NCBI RefSeq assembly: GCF_001654985.1
Contig: NZ_LXEU01000063.1
Coordinates: 1 to 64,000 of the forward strand
Source: Kluyvera georgiana ATCC 51603
Lineage (GTDB): Bacteria > Pseudomonadota > Gammaproteobacteria > Enterobacterales > Enterobacteriaceae
Direction of reading: 5' to 3'
Length of the DNA: 64,000 bases
The notes under the pieces are model-generated. The model saw only the letters and a program-made list of their open reading frames with translations. It was not told the DNA's origin and did no database searches. Each line of letters opens with the position of its first letter. Positions within the stretch are counted from its first letter, which is position 1. Positions 26,089-34,956 of the stretch are shown one piece after another. A program made the translations under genes and the position numbers.

Positions 26089-26754
26089 ATGAAACGTAAC
26101 ACCTCTCACAACGTATTTTCACCAGGCAGGCTTGCCACTGTTCTTCCCCTGCTGCTCCTTGCGGGCTGTGTTTCCCAGCCGCAAAAGTTGCAACAGCGTG
26201 CGCCTGCCGACCCGACACCCGGCACCACCGTCACCCGCAACGTTCAGCCGGTCTCTCCGGACGAGTATGCGCGGACGCCGGAAGTGGTGCGCTACGATCG
26301 TTATCTGCTGGTCAGCACCGATCCGCAGGCGGCCCAGCGTGACCCTCTCTCCCAGATTATTGATATCCGTATCCCGTCATCCCTGCATCCTACCGTGGCG
26401 GATGCGCTGCGTTACGCCCTGCGCCAGTCCGGTTATTCCCTGTGCGCGACAGGCTCCGCCAACGGCGTGCTTTACCGCCAGGCATTGCCGGCGGTTCAGT
26501 ACCAGCTGGGCCCGATGCGCCTGCGTACTGCCCTGCAGGTCCTGGCCGGTCCGGCCTGGCAGCTTGAGGTGGATGATGTACAGCGTGTGGTCTGCCACAG
26601 CCTGCGCGACGGCTACCAGCTGCCGGTCTCCCAGCTTCCGCCGCCGGTCAGCAGCTGGTCCACGCCTGCGCCGTCCGCCGTGTCACAACCGGCCATCAGC
26701 GCCCCTCAGTCAGTACCCGTTAAACCTGTCAGCGGAGGGTTTCTGAGAAAATGA
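26089..26754 (+). CDS. PilL-like ICE lipoprotein (TIGR03748 family)
   Basis: 221 aa. Lipoprotein signal with LLAGC at 24-28. Then VRYDRYLLVSTDPQAAQRDPLSQIIDIRIPSSLHPTVADALRYALRQSGYSLC, the N-terminal PilL domain found in SPI-7 and related ICEs, which resembles secretin-associated N domains. The C-terminal part is Pro-rich. It opens the T4SS gene row, close behind the CAGTGA inverted repeat, and overlaps the next gene by 4 bp. It probably sits in the outer membrane as part of the pilus or transfer apparatus. Confidence 0.82.
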   Translation: MKRNTSHNVFSPGRLATVLPLLLLAGCVSQPQKLQQRAPADPTPGTTVTRNVQPVSPDEYARTPEVVRYDRYLLVSTDPQAAQRDPLSQIIDIRIPSSLHPTVADALRYALRQSGYSLCATGSANGVLYRQALPAVQYQLGPMRLRTALQVLAGPAWQLEVDDVQRVVCHSLRDGYQLPVSQLPPPVSSWSTPAPSAVSQPAISAPQSVPVKPVSGGFLRK

Positions 26755-27509
26755 GCGAACAGCAACCATTCCATACTGACCCCGCTCCGGCTCGTAAAAG
26801 ATTCAGCTGGCGTCCCCGCTGCCGCCTCATCTGGGGCGCTGCCAGCGGTGTGGCGCTGGCCGGCATTCTGGCGCTGGGCTACACCGCCTTCAGTCTGGGC
26901 ATATCGAACCTTGATGAACGCCTTGCACGCCTTGAATCTCAGGGCAGTACAGCGGCCACTGTTGAGACAGTCGCGGCCCTGCAGTCAGATGTGACCACGC
27001 TCAAAACCGGCCTGCAGGATACCCGGAAAAAACTTGGTGAGATGCAGCAGGAGCTGAGCGCTGCTGCGAAACAGGCCGGCAGCGACGACGCCGTGCGTCA
27101 GTCATTGCGAACCCTTCAGGACGCCCAGCAGGGGCTGGAAACCCGCCTGAGTGCGCTGACTGAGCAGCTGACAGCGCTGAAATCACAGCCGGCACCCGCA
27201 CCCGCCGCACCTGTCGCCGCACCGGTCAAAAAAAACGCGCCTGCTGCAAAAAAGCCCCGTCCCGCTGACACACGTCGTGCTGCTCCGTCCCTTCGCGTGG
27301 CCCGCAATGCGCCTTTTGTGCTGACGGGCGTGGAGAAGCGGGGGGCAGAGTCCTGGGCTGCCATCGCGCCCCGGGGCTACAGCAGCCTGTCGCAGGTGGC
27401 CCTGGTCGGAGAGGGCGAAACCGTTGCCGGCTGGACGCTGGTCAGTGCCGGTTATGGTGAGGCGACGTTTCGGGTTAACGGCCGCCTGACCGTGCTCAGA
27501 GCAGAATAA
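26751..27509 (+). CDS. Membrane-anchored coiled-coil T4SS-region protein
   Basis: 252 aa. One TM helix at about 29-51 (LIWGAASGVALAGILALGYTAF), a coiled coil at about 55-140 (LDERLARLESQ...LQDTRKKLGEMQQELSAAAKQ), an Ala/Pro/Lys linker, and a small C-terminal beta domain (FVLTGVEKRGAESWAAIAPRG). The layout is that of an inner-membrane protein spanning the periplasm, like PilP/TraP-type alignment proteins; identity is not certain. It sits between the PilL-like and TIGR03759 genes and starts within the preceding stop. Confidence 0.7.
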   Translation: MSEQQPFHTDPAPARKRFSWRPRCRLIWGAASGVALAGILALGYTAFSLGISNLDERLARLESQGSTAATVETVAALQSDVTTLKTGLQDTRKKLGEMQQELSAAAKQAGSDDAVRQSLRTLQDAQQGLETRLSALTEQLTALKSQPAPAPAAPVAAPVKKNAPAAKKPRPADTRRAAPSLRVARNAPFVLTGVEKRGAESWAAIAPRGYSSLSQVALVGEGETVAGWTLVSAGYGEATFRVNGRLTVLRAE

Positions 27510-27517
27510 CGGAGCGA

Positions 27518-28243
27518 ATGATGAAACTGAAACACACCTTTTTAGCCGCCATGCTGCTGAGTCCCCTGACCCTGGCCGCGACCACATCAGGACAGACGGA
27601 TGTCAGCCGACAGGAATCAACACAACGGGCGGACTCCGCACAGCAAAACCTGCAGCAGCAGGCCGGTCAGTGGGGACTCAGTGCCGACGATTATCAGCGT
27701 TATCAGCAGCTGATGAAGGGACCCCGGGGTACCCAGTCGCCGGGTCTCGATCCGCTTTCCACCCTCGGTATCGAGGCGCAGACGCCGGCAGAGCGCCGTA
27801 AGTTTGCTGAAAAGTGGGTGAAGGAAGAGTTTGCCCGCACCCAGAAAGAGCTTGATTTCCAGCGTGAGGTGAACGCGGCCTGGCAGCGCCTGTATCCGGG
27901 CACACTGCCGGTCAATATGGGGAACGCCTCCGGCGTGGCGCACGACAGTGGCGGCCGGCTGGCACTGTTCGTCAGGTCAAAAGACTGCGCAACCTGCGAC
28001 GCGAAACTGTCTGCCGTGCTGGCTGACAACCGGCCGGTGGACATCTATCTGGTCGACAGCCAGGGCAGTGATGATGCGCTTCGCAGCTGGGCGCGGGACC
28101 ATCACATTCCCGTGGAAAAGGTCCGCAAGCGCCAGATCACGCTTAACCACGACGGCGGCCGGTGGATGCGCTTTGGTAACGGCCTGATGCCGGTTTTACT
28201 GCAGCAGGCGGGAGACGGTAAATGGGCAATCGCAGCATTCTGA
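27518..28243 (+). CDS. TIGR03759 (PFL_4693) family ICE protein
   Basis: 241 aa. Signal peptide at 1-21. WGLSADDYQRYQQLMKGPRGTQSPGLDPLSTLGIEAQTPAERRKFAEKWV is the diagnostic core of PFL_4693 proteins. The C-terminal half (GGRLALFVRSKDCATCDAKLSAVL) looks thioredoxin-like with a CATC motif, which may mean a thiol role in the periplasm (inference). It overlaps the transglycosylase gene by 22 bp. Confidence 0.87.
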   Translation: MMKLKHTFLAAMLLSPLTLAATTSGQTDVSRQESTQRADSAQQNLQQQAGQWGLSADDYQRYQQLMKGPRGTQSPGLDPLSTLGIEAQTPAERRKFAEKWVKEEFARTQKELDFQREVNAAWQRLYPGTLPVNMGNASGVAHDSGGRLALFVRSKDCATCDAKLSAVLADNRPVDIYLVDSQGSDDALRSWARDHHIPVEKVRKRQITLNHDGGRWMRFGNGLMPVLLQQAGDGKWAIAAF

Positions 28244-28857
28244 CCGGCGCGCTGGCGCTGGGCTTACTGATGGCGGCCGTCCCTGACGGCCATGCTGACC
28301 AGACGGTGCCGGAGGGTTACGTCCGCGTGGCCATGGCGCACGGCGTGCCCCCCGAAGCGCTTTACTCGGTATCACTGAGCGAGTCTTCGCGCAAACTTCC
28401 CCGCGGAATACGGCCATGGCCCTGGACCATCAATGTGGCAGGCAAAGGGTATCGCTATGAGACGCGCCTGCAGGCCTGGCAGGCGCTGCAGGTCTTTATG
28501 AAGCGTCACCCGCTTAAGCGCATCGATGTCGGTATTGCCCAGGTCAATCTGGGCTGGAACGGTCATCATTTTGCCTCGACGTGGGATGCGTTTGACCCTT
28601 ACACCAACCTGAACGCCGCCGCCACCATTCTGCGTGAGTGCTGGGCGCGTAAGCCAGGCAGCTGGCTGGATGCGGCCGGCTGCTACCACCATCCCGCAGG
28701 TGGTCAGCCTGCTGCACGTTACCGCGCCATTGTGAGAGGGCATCTGGCAAAAATCAGCCCTGCACCCCGCATTTCTGCGCCGGCAGCTGAAGCGCCCCGC
28801 TCGGTTGCTGCGCTCACCCCCGATCCAGGCTTCGTCTGGACTGAACCCGGGAGATAA
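28222..28857 (+). CDS. Lytic transglycosylase of the T4SS
   Basis: 211 aa. Signal peptide at about 1-25 (ends HADQ). An SLT-type fold: the catalytic Glu is in LYSVSLSESS, then IDVGIAQVNLGWNGHHF and the C-terminal AARYRAIV. It cuts peptidoglycan to make room for the transfer channel, the role of VirB1/PilT-type proteins. Located as in other GI-type ICEs between TIGR03759 and TIGR03765. Confidence 0.88.
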   Translation: MGNRSILTGALALGLLMAAVPDGHADQTVPEGYVRVAMAHGVPPEALYSVSLSESSRKLPRGIRPWPWTINVAGKGYRYETRLQAWQALQVFMKRHPLKRIDVGIAQVNLGWNGHHFASTWDAFDPYTNLNAAATILRECWARKPGSWLDAAGCYHHPAGGQPAARYRAIVRGHLAKISPAPRISAPAAEAPRSVAALTPDPGFVWTEPGR

Positions 28858-28862
28858 CCCTG

Positions 28863-29396
28863 ATGAAAACGCTGTCCTTACTGCTGTTTACCCTCCTTCC
28901 CCTGACCGGCCATGCTGAACTGAATGTGATTGCTGATCTGGGCGGTGAAGATGCTGCGCCGTATTTTGAGGCCGTTAATAAACAGCCCGGCATGCCCGGC
29001 GTCAGTGACGTACAGCCTTCACGCCAGCCGGACCACGGTGTTCCGCTGGCTGACGGGATGGCGGGTATGTTACCCGTTAACACACCTGAACTGAGCCCGG
29101 GGAATACAGCAGACCGGCCGCTGCAGTTGCCCGGCATTGGGGCGTTGTTTCTGATCGGGGATGATGCTCTGTCCCGTGAATGGCTGAAAGCCAATGCCGG
29201 CGCGCTGGCTGAACAGCATGCGGCCGGGATGATAGTCAACGTCACAGACATGGATACCGTGCGCGAGCTGCGCGAGCTGGCACCCGGTGTCAGCCTGGCC
29301 CCGGCTTCCGGCAGCGAACTGGCCCGTCGCCTGCAGATTGCGCATTATCCGGTACTCATCACCGATACCGGCCTGACGCAGCAGGTTAAGCCGTGA
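28863..29396 (+). CDS. TIGR03765 (PFL_4695) family ICE protein
   Basis: 177 aa. Signal peptide at 1-18. LPVNTPELSPG and LPGIGALFLIGDDALSREWLKANAGAL match the PFL_4695 family. An exported protein of unknown function in the GI-type T4SS. Starts 5 bp after the transglycosylase and shares its stop with the start of the next gene. Confidence 0.87.
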   Translation: MKTLSLLLFTLLPLTGHAELNVIADLGGEDAAPYFEAVNKQPGMPGVSDVQPSRQPDHGVPLADGMAGMLPVNTPELSPGNTADRPLQLPGIGALFLIGDDALSREWLKANAGALAEQHAAGMIVNVTDMDTVRELRELAPGVSLAPASGSELARRLQIAHYPVLITDTGLTQQVKP

Positions 29397-29968
29397 TGAG
29401 CGCGCCAGATATCAACGGTCTGCTGATGGCGCACCCTTACGGGGCGGTCATACTGGTTGTCCTTTTCCTGGTGGTGATGGCCTTTCTGAACCTGCGTCGG
29501 CGGGAGAAAGCCAGCACCCGCCGTCACCGGCGATACCGGGCAACGGCGGGGCGGGTACTGGATAAACTGACCCGCCTGCCGGGAGACGGGCAGCGTCTGA
29601 GCTATCTGCGCAAAGTCAGTCCCTATGTCTTTGAAGAGCTGTTGCTCTCTGCCTTTGAACGCCAGGGGCTGACCGTGGTGCGCAATGCCTCCTACAGCGG
29701 TGACGGCGGCCTTGATGGTCAGGTCATCATTGACGGTGAGCACTGGCTTATCCAGGCCAAACGGTACAGTCGTGCTGTTTCCCCCGCACATGTTGAGGAC
29801 TTCGACCGGCTTCTCCTGCAGTCCGGCCGCCGGGGGCTGTTTATCCACACGGGCCGTACCGGAAAAATGAGCCGCACCATTCGCACGGCGTCACCGCGTC
29901 TGCGCATCATCAGCGGGCAACGCCTGCTGGCCATTCTCGCCGGTCAGGACGTCCGGCAGTATCTCTGA
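29396..29968 (+). CDS. Membrane-anchored Mrr-like restriction endonuclease domain protein
   Basis: 190 aa. N-terminal TM helix at about 13-32, basic linker, then FEELLLSAFERQGLTVVRNASYSGDGGLDGQVIIDGEHWLIQAKRY, the PD-(D/E)xK core of Mrr-type nucleases with Asp (GGLDG) and QAK. It could cut or bind DNA at the membrane during transfer. A Mrr-like gene between PFL_4695 and TraD is common in this ICE class. A GTG at 29393 is an alternative start. Confidence 0.8.
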   Translation: MSAPDINGLLMAHPYGAVILVVLFLVVMAFLNLRRREKASTRRHRRYRATAGRVLDKLTRLPGDGQRLSYLRKVSPYVFEELLLSAFERQGLTVVRNASYSGDGGLDGQVIIDGEHWLIQAKRYSRAVSPAHVEDFDRLLLQSGRRGLFIHTGRTGKMSRTIRTASPRLRIISGQRLLAILAGQDVRQYL

Positions 29969-29978
29969 GGAATCTTTT

Positions 29979-30467
29979 ATGCACATCTTCCTGAACAGCC
30001 TGCGTTACGCGTTGTGGCTTGTGTTCTGTTTATTCCGTCATGCCGTTTTCGTGCCTGCCGCTTTCGGCGGTGTCTACCTGCTCGCCTGGCTTGTTTTCGG
30101 CCATCCGGTCAGTGACCTGAACGACCAGTTGCAGAAGGAGGCAACGGCATGGCGCACCGCGCCGCCCGGACATTACATGTGGGAGGAATGCCCGGCGCCT
30201 GATAATGCGGCTCCGCCTGATGCAAAGCCGGCAGCCTGTACCGTCACTGCCGTCTCCACAGAAACCGCGGCGAACAATTACCTGCTGTCATTGCGGGCTG
30301 TATGGATCATTTTTTTCATCCTGTCGAATGTTCTGTATGTGCTCTGGCGCTTACTGGCGGATGCCCTGCGTTACCACTCCCTTTCCTGCAGGGAAGCCGG
30401 TGCCGGGAGGGGAACGTATATCCGTATAGCCGACGGTAAAATTATAAAGGAGGCAGACGATGAGTAA
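29979..30467 (+). CDS. T4SS-region inner-membrane protein of unknown function
   Basis: 162 aa. Two hydrophobic segments, about 8-45 (LWLVFCLFRHAVFVPAAFGGVYLLAWLVF) and about 107-128 (AVWIIFFILSNVLYVLW), with a periplasmic loop containing two Cys between. It precedes traD by 8 bp of overlap, so a role beside the coupling protein is likely. I do not recognise the family. Confidence 0.65.
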   Translation: MHIFLNSLRYALWLVFCLFRHAVFVPAAFGGVYLLAWLVFGHPVSDLNDQLQKEATAWRTAPPGHYMWEECPAPDNAAPPDAKPAACTVTAVSTETAANNYLLSLRAVWIIFFILSNVLYVLWRLLADALRYHSLSCREAGAGRGTYIRIADGKIIKEADDE

Positions 30468-32559
30468 CCGTTACGTCATTGAGGCCCTGCTGCGTCCGGC
30501 CGTTGAGCTGAATACCGCCGTGGTATCGGGCATGGCGGCGTATGTCTGTGTGCAGGCACCCTGGGCTGTCGCTCTGGCTCCGTCTGTCAGCTATGTCACC
30601 GCAGCCGGGTTTGCGGCGCTGGCCGTCACCCGCACGCATCAGGGGATGAAGATTATTCGCTACCGCCGGAATCTCCGCCGCCTGCCGCGCTATGTCATGA
30701 GTACTAAACAGATCCCCGTCAGTCATCGTCGCCTGTTTCTAGGCCGGGGGTTCCGCTGGACGCAGAAACACACCCAGCGGCTGCAGGATACGTTGCGCCC
30801 TGAAGTGGCCCGTTACCTGCAGCCAAACCGCTTTTACCTGGGGGCGCGTCAGCTCGAAATGATGACAGAGCACCGTCTGCCCTGGCTGGGTAAGCTGCTG
30901 AGTGCCGATACGCCGCTGAACCCGGTGCGGCCATTACCACCGGTGGGCGGCAATCCGGCGCTGCACGGCATCGAGCCCGACGAAAAAGACGTCACCCTGG
31001 CTCTGGGGGAGCGCGTTGGCCATACGGTGGTGTACGGCACCACGCGCGTCGGGAAGACCCGGCTGGCAGAGCTGCTGGTCACCCAGGATATCCGGCGGGG
31101 TGAAGTCACCATCGTGTTTGATCCGAAAGGCGACGCAGACCTGATGAAACGCGTCTGGGCAGAGGCCCACCGGGCTGGACGCGGGGACAAGCTGTATATT
31201 TTTCATCTTGGCTGGCCTGAAATTTCAGCCCGTTATAATGCCGTCGGGCGTTTTGGTCGCGTGTCAGAGGTGGCGTCCCGCGTGGCCGGTCAGCTGTCGG
31301 GTGAGGGGAACAGCGCGGCATTTCGCGAATTTGCCTGGCGGTTCGTCAACATCATCGCCCGTGCGCTGGTCGCCCTGGGTGAGCGCCCTGACTACACGCT
31401 GATCATGCGCTACGTGAACAATATCGCCGATCTCTATATCCGCTATGCGGAAAAAATCATCCAGGCGCAGCTGCCGGCTCTGCAGACGCAGATTGAGAAT
31501 AATCAGCAGGTGCTGGGAGAGGACGACGTGCCCCGTAACATGCAGGGTCAGCCGGATGCCTTACGTATCTGGGCCATTGAGGTTGCCCTGAGTTCAGAAG
31601 AGGGTAAAAAACTCTATGATCCCATCCTTGACGGGCTGCGGTCAGCGGTACGTTATGACCGTACTTACTTTGACAAAATCGTGGCGTCGCTGCTGCCGCT
31701 GCTGGAAAAACTGACCACCGGCAAGACCGCCGAGCTGCTGTCGCCGGATTATCAGGACATTGACGACACGCGGCCGATTTTTGACTGGGAACAGATCATC
31801 CGTAAAAAAGCCGTGGTGTATGTGGGGCTCGATGCGCTCAGTGACAGTGAAGTGGCGAGCGCGGTCGGTAACTCCATGTTCGCCGATCTGGTGAGTGTGG
31901 CCGGGCACATTTATAAACACGGTATCAATGCGGGCCTGCCGGGCGGGAAAGAAGGGAAGTCCCTGATTAACCTGCACTGCGATGAGTTTAACGAGCTGAT
32001 GGGGTATGAGTTTATTCCTCTCATCAACAAAGGGGGCGGTGCCGGCATGCAGGTGACGGCCTATACCCAGACGTCTTCTGATATTGAGGCACGCATCGGG
32101 AATGCGGCCAAGACGGCCCAGGTACAGGGTAACTTTAACAACCTGATTATGCTGCGCGTCAGGGAGAACCGCACCGCCGAGTTGCTGACCACGCAGCTGC
32201 CGCAGGTGGAGATTTACACCAAAACGCTGGTCTCCGGGCACCAGGACACGGCGGATGTCAATGCAGACCAGGACTTCACCTCAAGCACCCAGGACCGCGT
32301 CGGGACGGTAAAAGTCCCACTACTGGAGCCGGCCGATATCGTGACACTACCAAAAGGGCAGGCGTTTGCCCTGCTGGAAGGAGGGCAACTGTGGAAAATC
32401 CGCATGCCGCTGCCTGCCGGGGATGCTGATGATGTGCTGATGCCGGAAAGTATTGAGAAAATAGCGGAGGAGATGCGGCGCAGCTATCACAGCGGCGAAT
32501 CCTGGTGGCGGGACGGCCCGGCCCTGAACGTGCCGGTCACAGGAGGGGCGAATGGCTGA
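30460..32559 (+). CDS. traD: T4SS coupling protein TraD (SXT/TOL type)
   Basis: 699 aa. N-terminal membrane segments at about 20-57, then a hexameric ATPase domain with Walker A GTTRVGKT at 193-200, TIVFDPKGDADLMKRVW, and Walker B LINLHCDEFNEL. Later YTQTSSDIEARIGNAAKTAQVQGNFNNLIMLRV is typical of TraD/TraG coupling proteins. It links the relaxosome to the secretion channel and pumps DNA. The C-terminus contains VGTVKVPLLEPADIVTLPKGQAFAL. Overlaps the TIGR03747 gene by 8 bp. Confidence 0.93.
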   Translation: MSNRYVIEALLRPAVELNTAVVSGMAAYVCVQAPWAVALAPSVSYVTAAGFAALAVTRTHQGMKIIRYRRNLRRLPRYVMSTKQIPVSHRRLFLGRGFRWTQKHTQRLQDTLRPEVARYLQPNRFYLGARQLEMMTEHRLPWLGKLLSADTPLNPVRPLPPVGGNPALHGIEPDEKDVTLALGERVGHTVVYGTTRVGKTRLAELLVTQDIRRGEVTIVFDPKGDADLMKRVWAEAHRAGRGDKLYIFHLGWPEISARYNAVGRFGRVSEVASRVAGQLSGEGNSAAFREFAWRFVNIIARALVALGERPDYTLIMRYVNNIADLYIRYAEKIIQAQLPALQTQIENNQQVLGEDDVPRNMQGQPDALRIWAIEVALSSEEGKKLYDPILDGLRSAVRYDRTYFDKIVASLLPLLEKLTTGKTAELLSPDYQDIDDTRPIFDWEQIIRKKAVVYVGLDALSDSEVASAVGNSMFADLVSVAGHIYKHGINAGLPGGKEGKSLINLHCDEFNELMGYEFIPLINKGGGAGMQVTAYTQTSSDIEARIGNAAKTAQVQGNFNNLIMLRVRENRTAELLTTQLPQVEIYTKTLVSGHQDTADVNADQDFTSSTQDRVGTVKVPLLEPADIVTLPKGQAFALLEGGQLWKIRMPLPAGDADDVLMPESIEKIAEEMRRSYHSGESWWRDGPALNVPVTGGANG

Positions 32560-33310
32560 GGTAAAACGTCCCCCACAGCAGCAGACGCTGCCGGAACGCA
32601 AGCACGGCATTCTGTATAATCTGCTCTGGGGCTGGCCATGGGCCCTGGTGGGCGTGGTGCTGTCCTCGCTGCTGCTGAGCCTGCTGATTGAATATATCGG
32701 CATCGCCTTCTTCTGGCCGGAAGCCGGGGCGGCGCACAGTGAAGCGGTCATGAACACCGAGCTGGGGTGGCTGTCCACAGAGTTCACCCGCAGCCTGCTG
32801 CTGTCTGAGCCATCGGTGACGGTTGTGCGCTGGGTTAGCACCGCGTATCAGTGGGCCTTTGTGGACAGTGGCTTCCTTGACTGGGTCCGGCAGCAGTATG
32901 CGCACCAGATGCACAGTGACAATGCAGTCACGCGGGAAATCAACAGCTGGAGCGGCTGGCTTGCCGGCTACCTGCGTGAATACCTGCTGGCCACGGTATG
33001 GATAAGCATTATCACACTGGTACGCGTCACCATCCTGGTGCTGTCCGTCCCGCTGTTTGTGCTGGTCGTGGTGGTGGCCCTGGTTGAGGGGCTGGGGCGG
33101 CGTGATCTGCGGCGTTACGGGGCGGGGTATGAAAGTTCTTTTGTCTATCACCATGCCAAGAAACTGGTCAAACCGGCAGCCGTGGTGCCCGCCATGCTGT
33201 ACCTTTCCTGGCCCACTGCAGTCTACCCCAATCTGCTGTTGTTGCCGGCGGCTGTCCTGTTGGGTATCGCCGTGACCGTGACCACTGCCTCATTCAAGAA
33301 GTATCTTTAA
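32552..33310 (+). CDS. TIGR03747 (PFL_4697) family ICE membrane protein
   Basis: 252 aa with four or more TM segments (about 28-52, 144-185 and 207-247). NLLWGWPWALVGVVLSSLLLSLLIEYIGI and SSFVYHHAKKLVKPAAVVPAMLYLSWP match PFL_4697 proteins. It follows traD in nearly all elements of this class, suggesting it works with the coupling protein in the inner membrane. The gene row breaks after it with a cargo gene on the opposite strand. Confidence 0.87.
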   Translation: MAEVKRPPQQQTLPERKHGILYNLLWGWPWALVGVVLSSLLLSLLIEYIGIAFFWPEAGAAHSEAVMNTELGWLSTEFTRSLLLSEPSVTVVRWVSTAYQWAFVDSGFLDWVRQQYAHQMHSDNAVTREINSWSGWLAGYLREYLLATVWISIITLVRVTILVLSVPLFVLVVVVALVEGLGRRDLRRYGAGYESSFVYHHAKKLVKPAAVVPAMLYLSWPTAVYPNLLLLPAAVLLGIAVTVTTASFKKYL

Positions 33311-33400
33311 ATCAGGGCTGGACGGAGGCGTGCAAAACTTGTTTTGCGCGCCTGCCGTCAGCAGACAAGCCATGAAACCACTGTTACTGGCGCGTCAGTG

Positions 33401-33754
33401 TCAGTTATTAAATACCGTCAGTTCTGTCACTTTGAAGCTGTCTGGCTTGTTGGTTATGCTGTCGTAGGGTGCCTGTAGCTTCCATTGCTGACCCGGCTCC
33501 AGATTTTCAGCCATCGCTGCCGTATTTCCTATTACTGCCCCATTCTGAAGCAAGTTGAATTTGACAATTACAGTCTTCACAGGCCCACCTGACACGTTTG
33601 TTCCCGTGCCTTCAATTTGCTGCAAACCATTTGCTGCTGTGGCGAAATGCAGGTCTGAAAGTTGGACTTTGCCAGTACCGTCGGCCGCAAGAACAGGGCC
33701 GGTAATCAGTGCAGTGATTAACGTGGCCTTCAGAACAGTCTTCATCATTTTCAT
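33401..33754 (-). CDS. Secreted FxLYD-like small protein (probable cargo)
   Basis: 117 aa. Signal peptide at 1-23 (ends LAADG). The mature part, VQLSDLHFATAANGLQQIEGTGTNVSGGPVKTVIVKFNLLQNGAVIG, fits the FxLYD fold: a beta-sandwich in which extra-cytoplasmic proteins compare 'new' and 'old' strands. On the minus strand inside the plus-strand T4SS row and lower in GC, so it is probably an accessory gene. Its function is unknown. Confidence 0.65.
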   Translation of the reverse strand: MKMMKTVLKATLITALITGPVLAADGTGKVQLSDLHFATAANGLQQIEGTGTNVSGGPVKTVIVKFNLLQNGAVIGNTAAMAENLEPGQQWKLQAPYDSITNKPDSFKVTELTVFNN

Positions 33755-33932
33755 TTTCCCTCTGTTTACCGTTGAGTTTTCTTAATATCACAATGAACCT
33801 TTATTTACAGCTAAACCTGCCACCGGCACTGACCTGCAATTAATTTTGAAATTCCTGTTTAGGGTTTATCGCTGACCCGACGCTCCCTCTTCCGCATCCT
33901 GTCCGCACCCCTTAATCCTTCTGGAGGTGCGT

Positions 33933-34280
33933 ATGAACTCAAATCGTCCGGCCATGCGGCGCAACCGTCGTGTCCCGGGCATCACTGGCCTGGTATTGCT
34001 GACCTTTCTGGCATCAGCTGCTGCACAGGCATCCGAGAAAGACGAGCTTGCGTCTGTTCAGCGTCAGCTGGACCAGGTTCAGGCGTCGCTTGAACGGGCC
34101 CGCGTGGCGGCTGCACAGGCCGACCCGGCTGACCGTGGCCGCTTTTTCTTTGATTACCGTCAGGCCACATCCGATCTCAACACCATCCGCAGCGGCATTG
34201 ACCGCTATCTGGAGCCCTCCCGCGCGCAACCGCGTGACCCGTCTTATGTGGCCGGTAATTACCGGCGGGAGCGGCCCTGA
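33933..34280 (+). CDS. RAQPRD family ICE protein
   Basis: 115 aa from the ATG at 33933 (GGAGG 5 bp upstream; GTG 33927 is also open). Signal peptide ending AAAQASE. A coiled helical body (ELASVQRQLDQVQASLERARVAAAQ) and the name-giving motif RAQPRDPSYVAGNY near the C-terminus. Periplasmic, function unknown; it starts the second T4SS gene row. Shares its stop with the start of the TIGR03758 gene. Confidence 0.9.
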   Translation: MNSNRPAMRRNRRVPGITGLVLLTFLASAAAQASEKDELASVQRQLDQVQASLERARVAAAQADPADRGRFFFDYRQATSDLNTIRSGIDRYLEPSRAQPRDPSYVAGNYRRERP

Positions 34281-34522
34281 TGCCCATGACATCCGAACAA
34301 ACGAACGCGTTTAAAGCCGGCTCCGGCAGTCTTGATGTGAACATCCTTCATCTGCTCTGCATCGGGGCACTGCTGGCATTTCTTTTTTTATGGGCCGCGT
34401 GGGCGCTGTCGGATGTCTGGACCGGCTGGAGTAACACCAAAGTGCGGGACGCGGCCCTGGGGCGTTTTGCCGTCCGCACCGTGCTGCTGTTGCTTGTGTG
34501 TATCTGGATGTTTGCCAGTTAA
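34280..34522 (+). CDS. TIGR03758 (PFL_4701) family ICE membrane protein
   Basis: 80 aa with two TM helices (about 21-43 and 59-78). FKAGSGSLDVNILHLLCIGALLAFLFLWAAW is typical of PFL_4701 proteins. Probably a small pilin-like or inner-membrane channel part of the GI-type T4SS, comparable in position to VirB2/VirB3-like genes. Confidence 0.87.
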   Translation: MPMTSEQTNAFKAGSGSLDVNILHLLCIGALLAFLFLWAAWALSDVWTGWSNTKVRDAALGRFAVRTVLLLLVCIWMFAS

Positions 34523-34557
34523 CCCGATTATGAACGTTAAGTCAGGAGATGAATTCC

Positions 34558-34944
34558 ATGCACCATTCTGAGTCTGTTGTTGCCCGCCTGCGCCGTCTCG
34601 CCAGTCGTACGCTGACCCGCGCCGGTACGCTTGCCCTCCTGGGCTGGCTCACCTGCAAACCGGCCTTTGCGGACTTGCCAAGCGTTGAAGCGCCTGAATC
34701 CGGAGGCGGAAGCGGGCTGTCCGGACAAATCAAGGGCTACCTGCAGGACGGCATTGTTATCGGGGGGCTGGTCGTGGCGGCCGTTGCCTTTATCAACGTT
34801 GCCATTGCCGCCCTGCACACCTTCACCGAAGTCCGCAATGAGAAAGCCACCTGGACCAAATTCGGGGCCATTGTGGTGGTGGGTGTGGTGCTGCTGGTTG
34901 CCGTTATCTGGCTGCTCGGCAAGTCTGCCGACATTCTGTTGTAG
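34558..34944 (+). CDS. TIGR03745 (PFL_4702) family ICE membrane protein, pilin-like
   Basis: 128 aa. An N-terminal export signal ends near AFA (CKPAFADLPS), followed by GSGLSGQIKGYLQDGIVIGGLVVAAVAFINVAIAALHTF and a last TM helix. The two-helix mature form resembles VirB2/TraA-type pilins. The start at 34558 is chosen from the AGGAG spacing; ATG 34549 lies right next to the ribosome site. Confidence 0.86.
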   Translation: MHHSESVVARLRRLASRTLTRAGTLALLGWLTCKPAFADLPSVEAPESGGGSGLSGQIKGYLQDGIVIGGLVVAAVAFINVAIAALHTFTEVRNEKATWTKFGAIVVVGVVLLVAVIWLLGKSADILL

Positions 34945-34956
34945 GAGCCTGCGACG

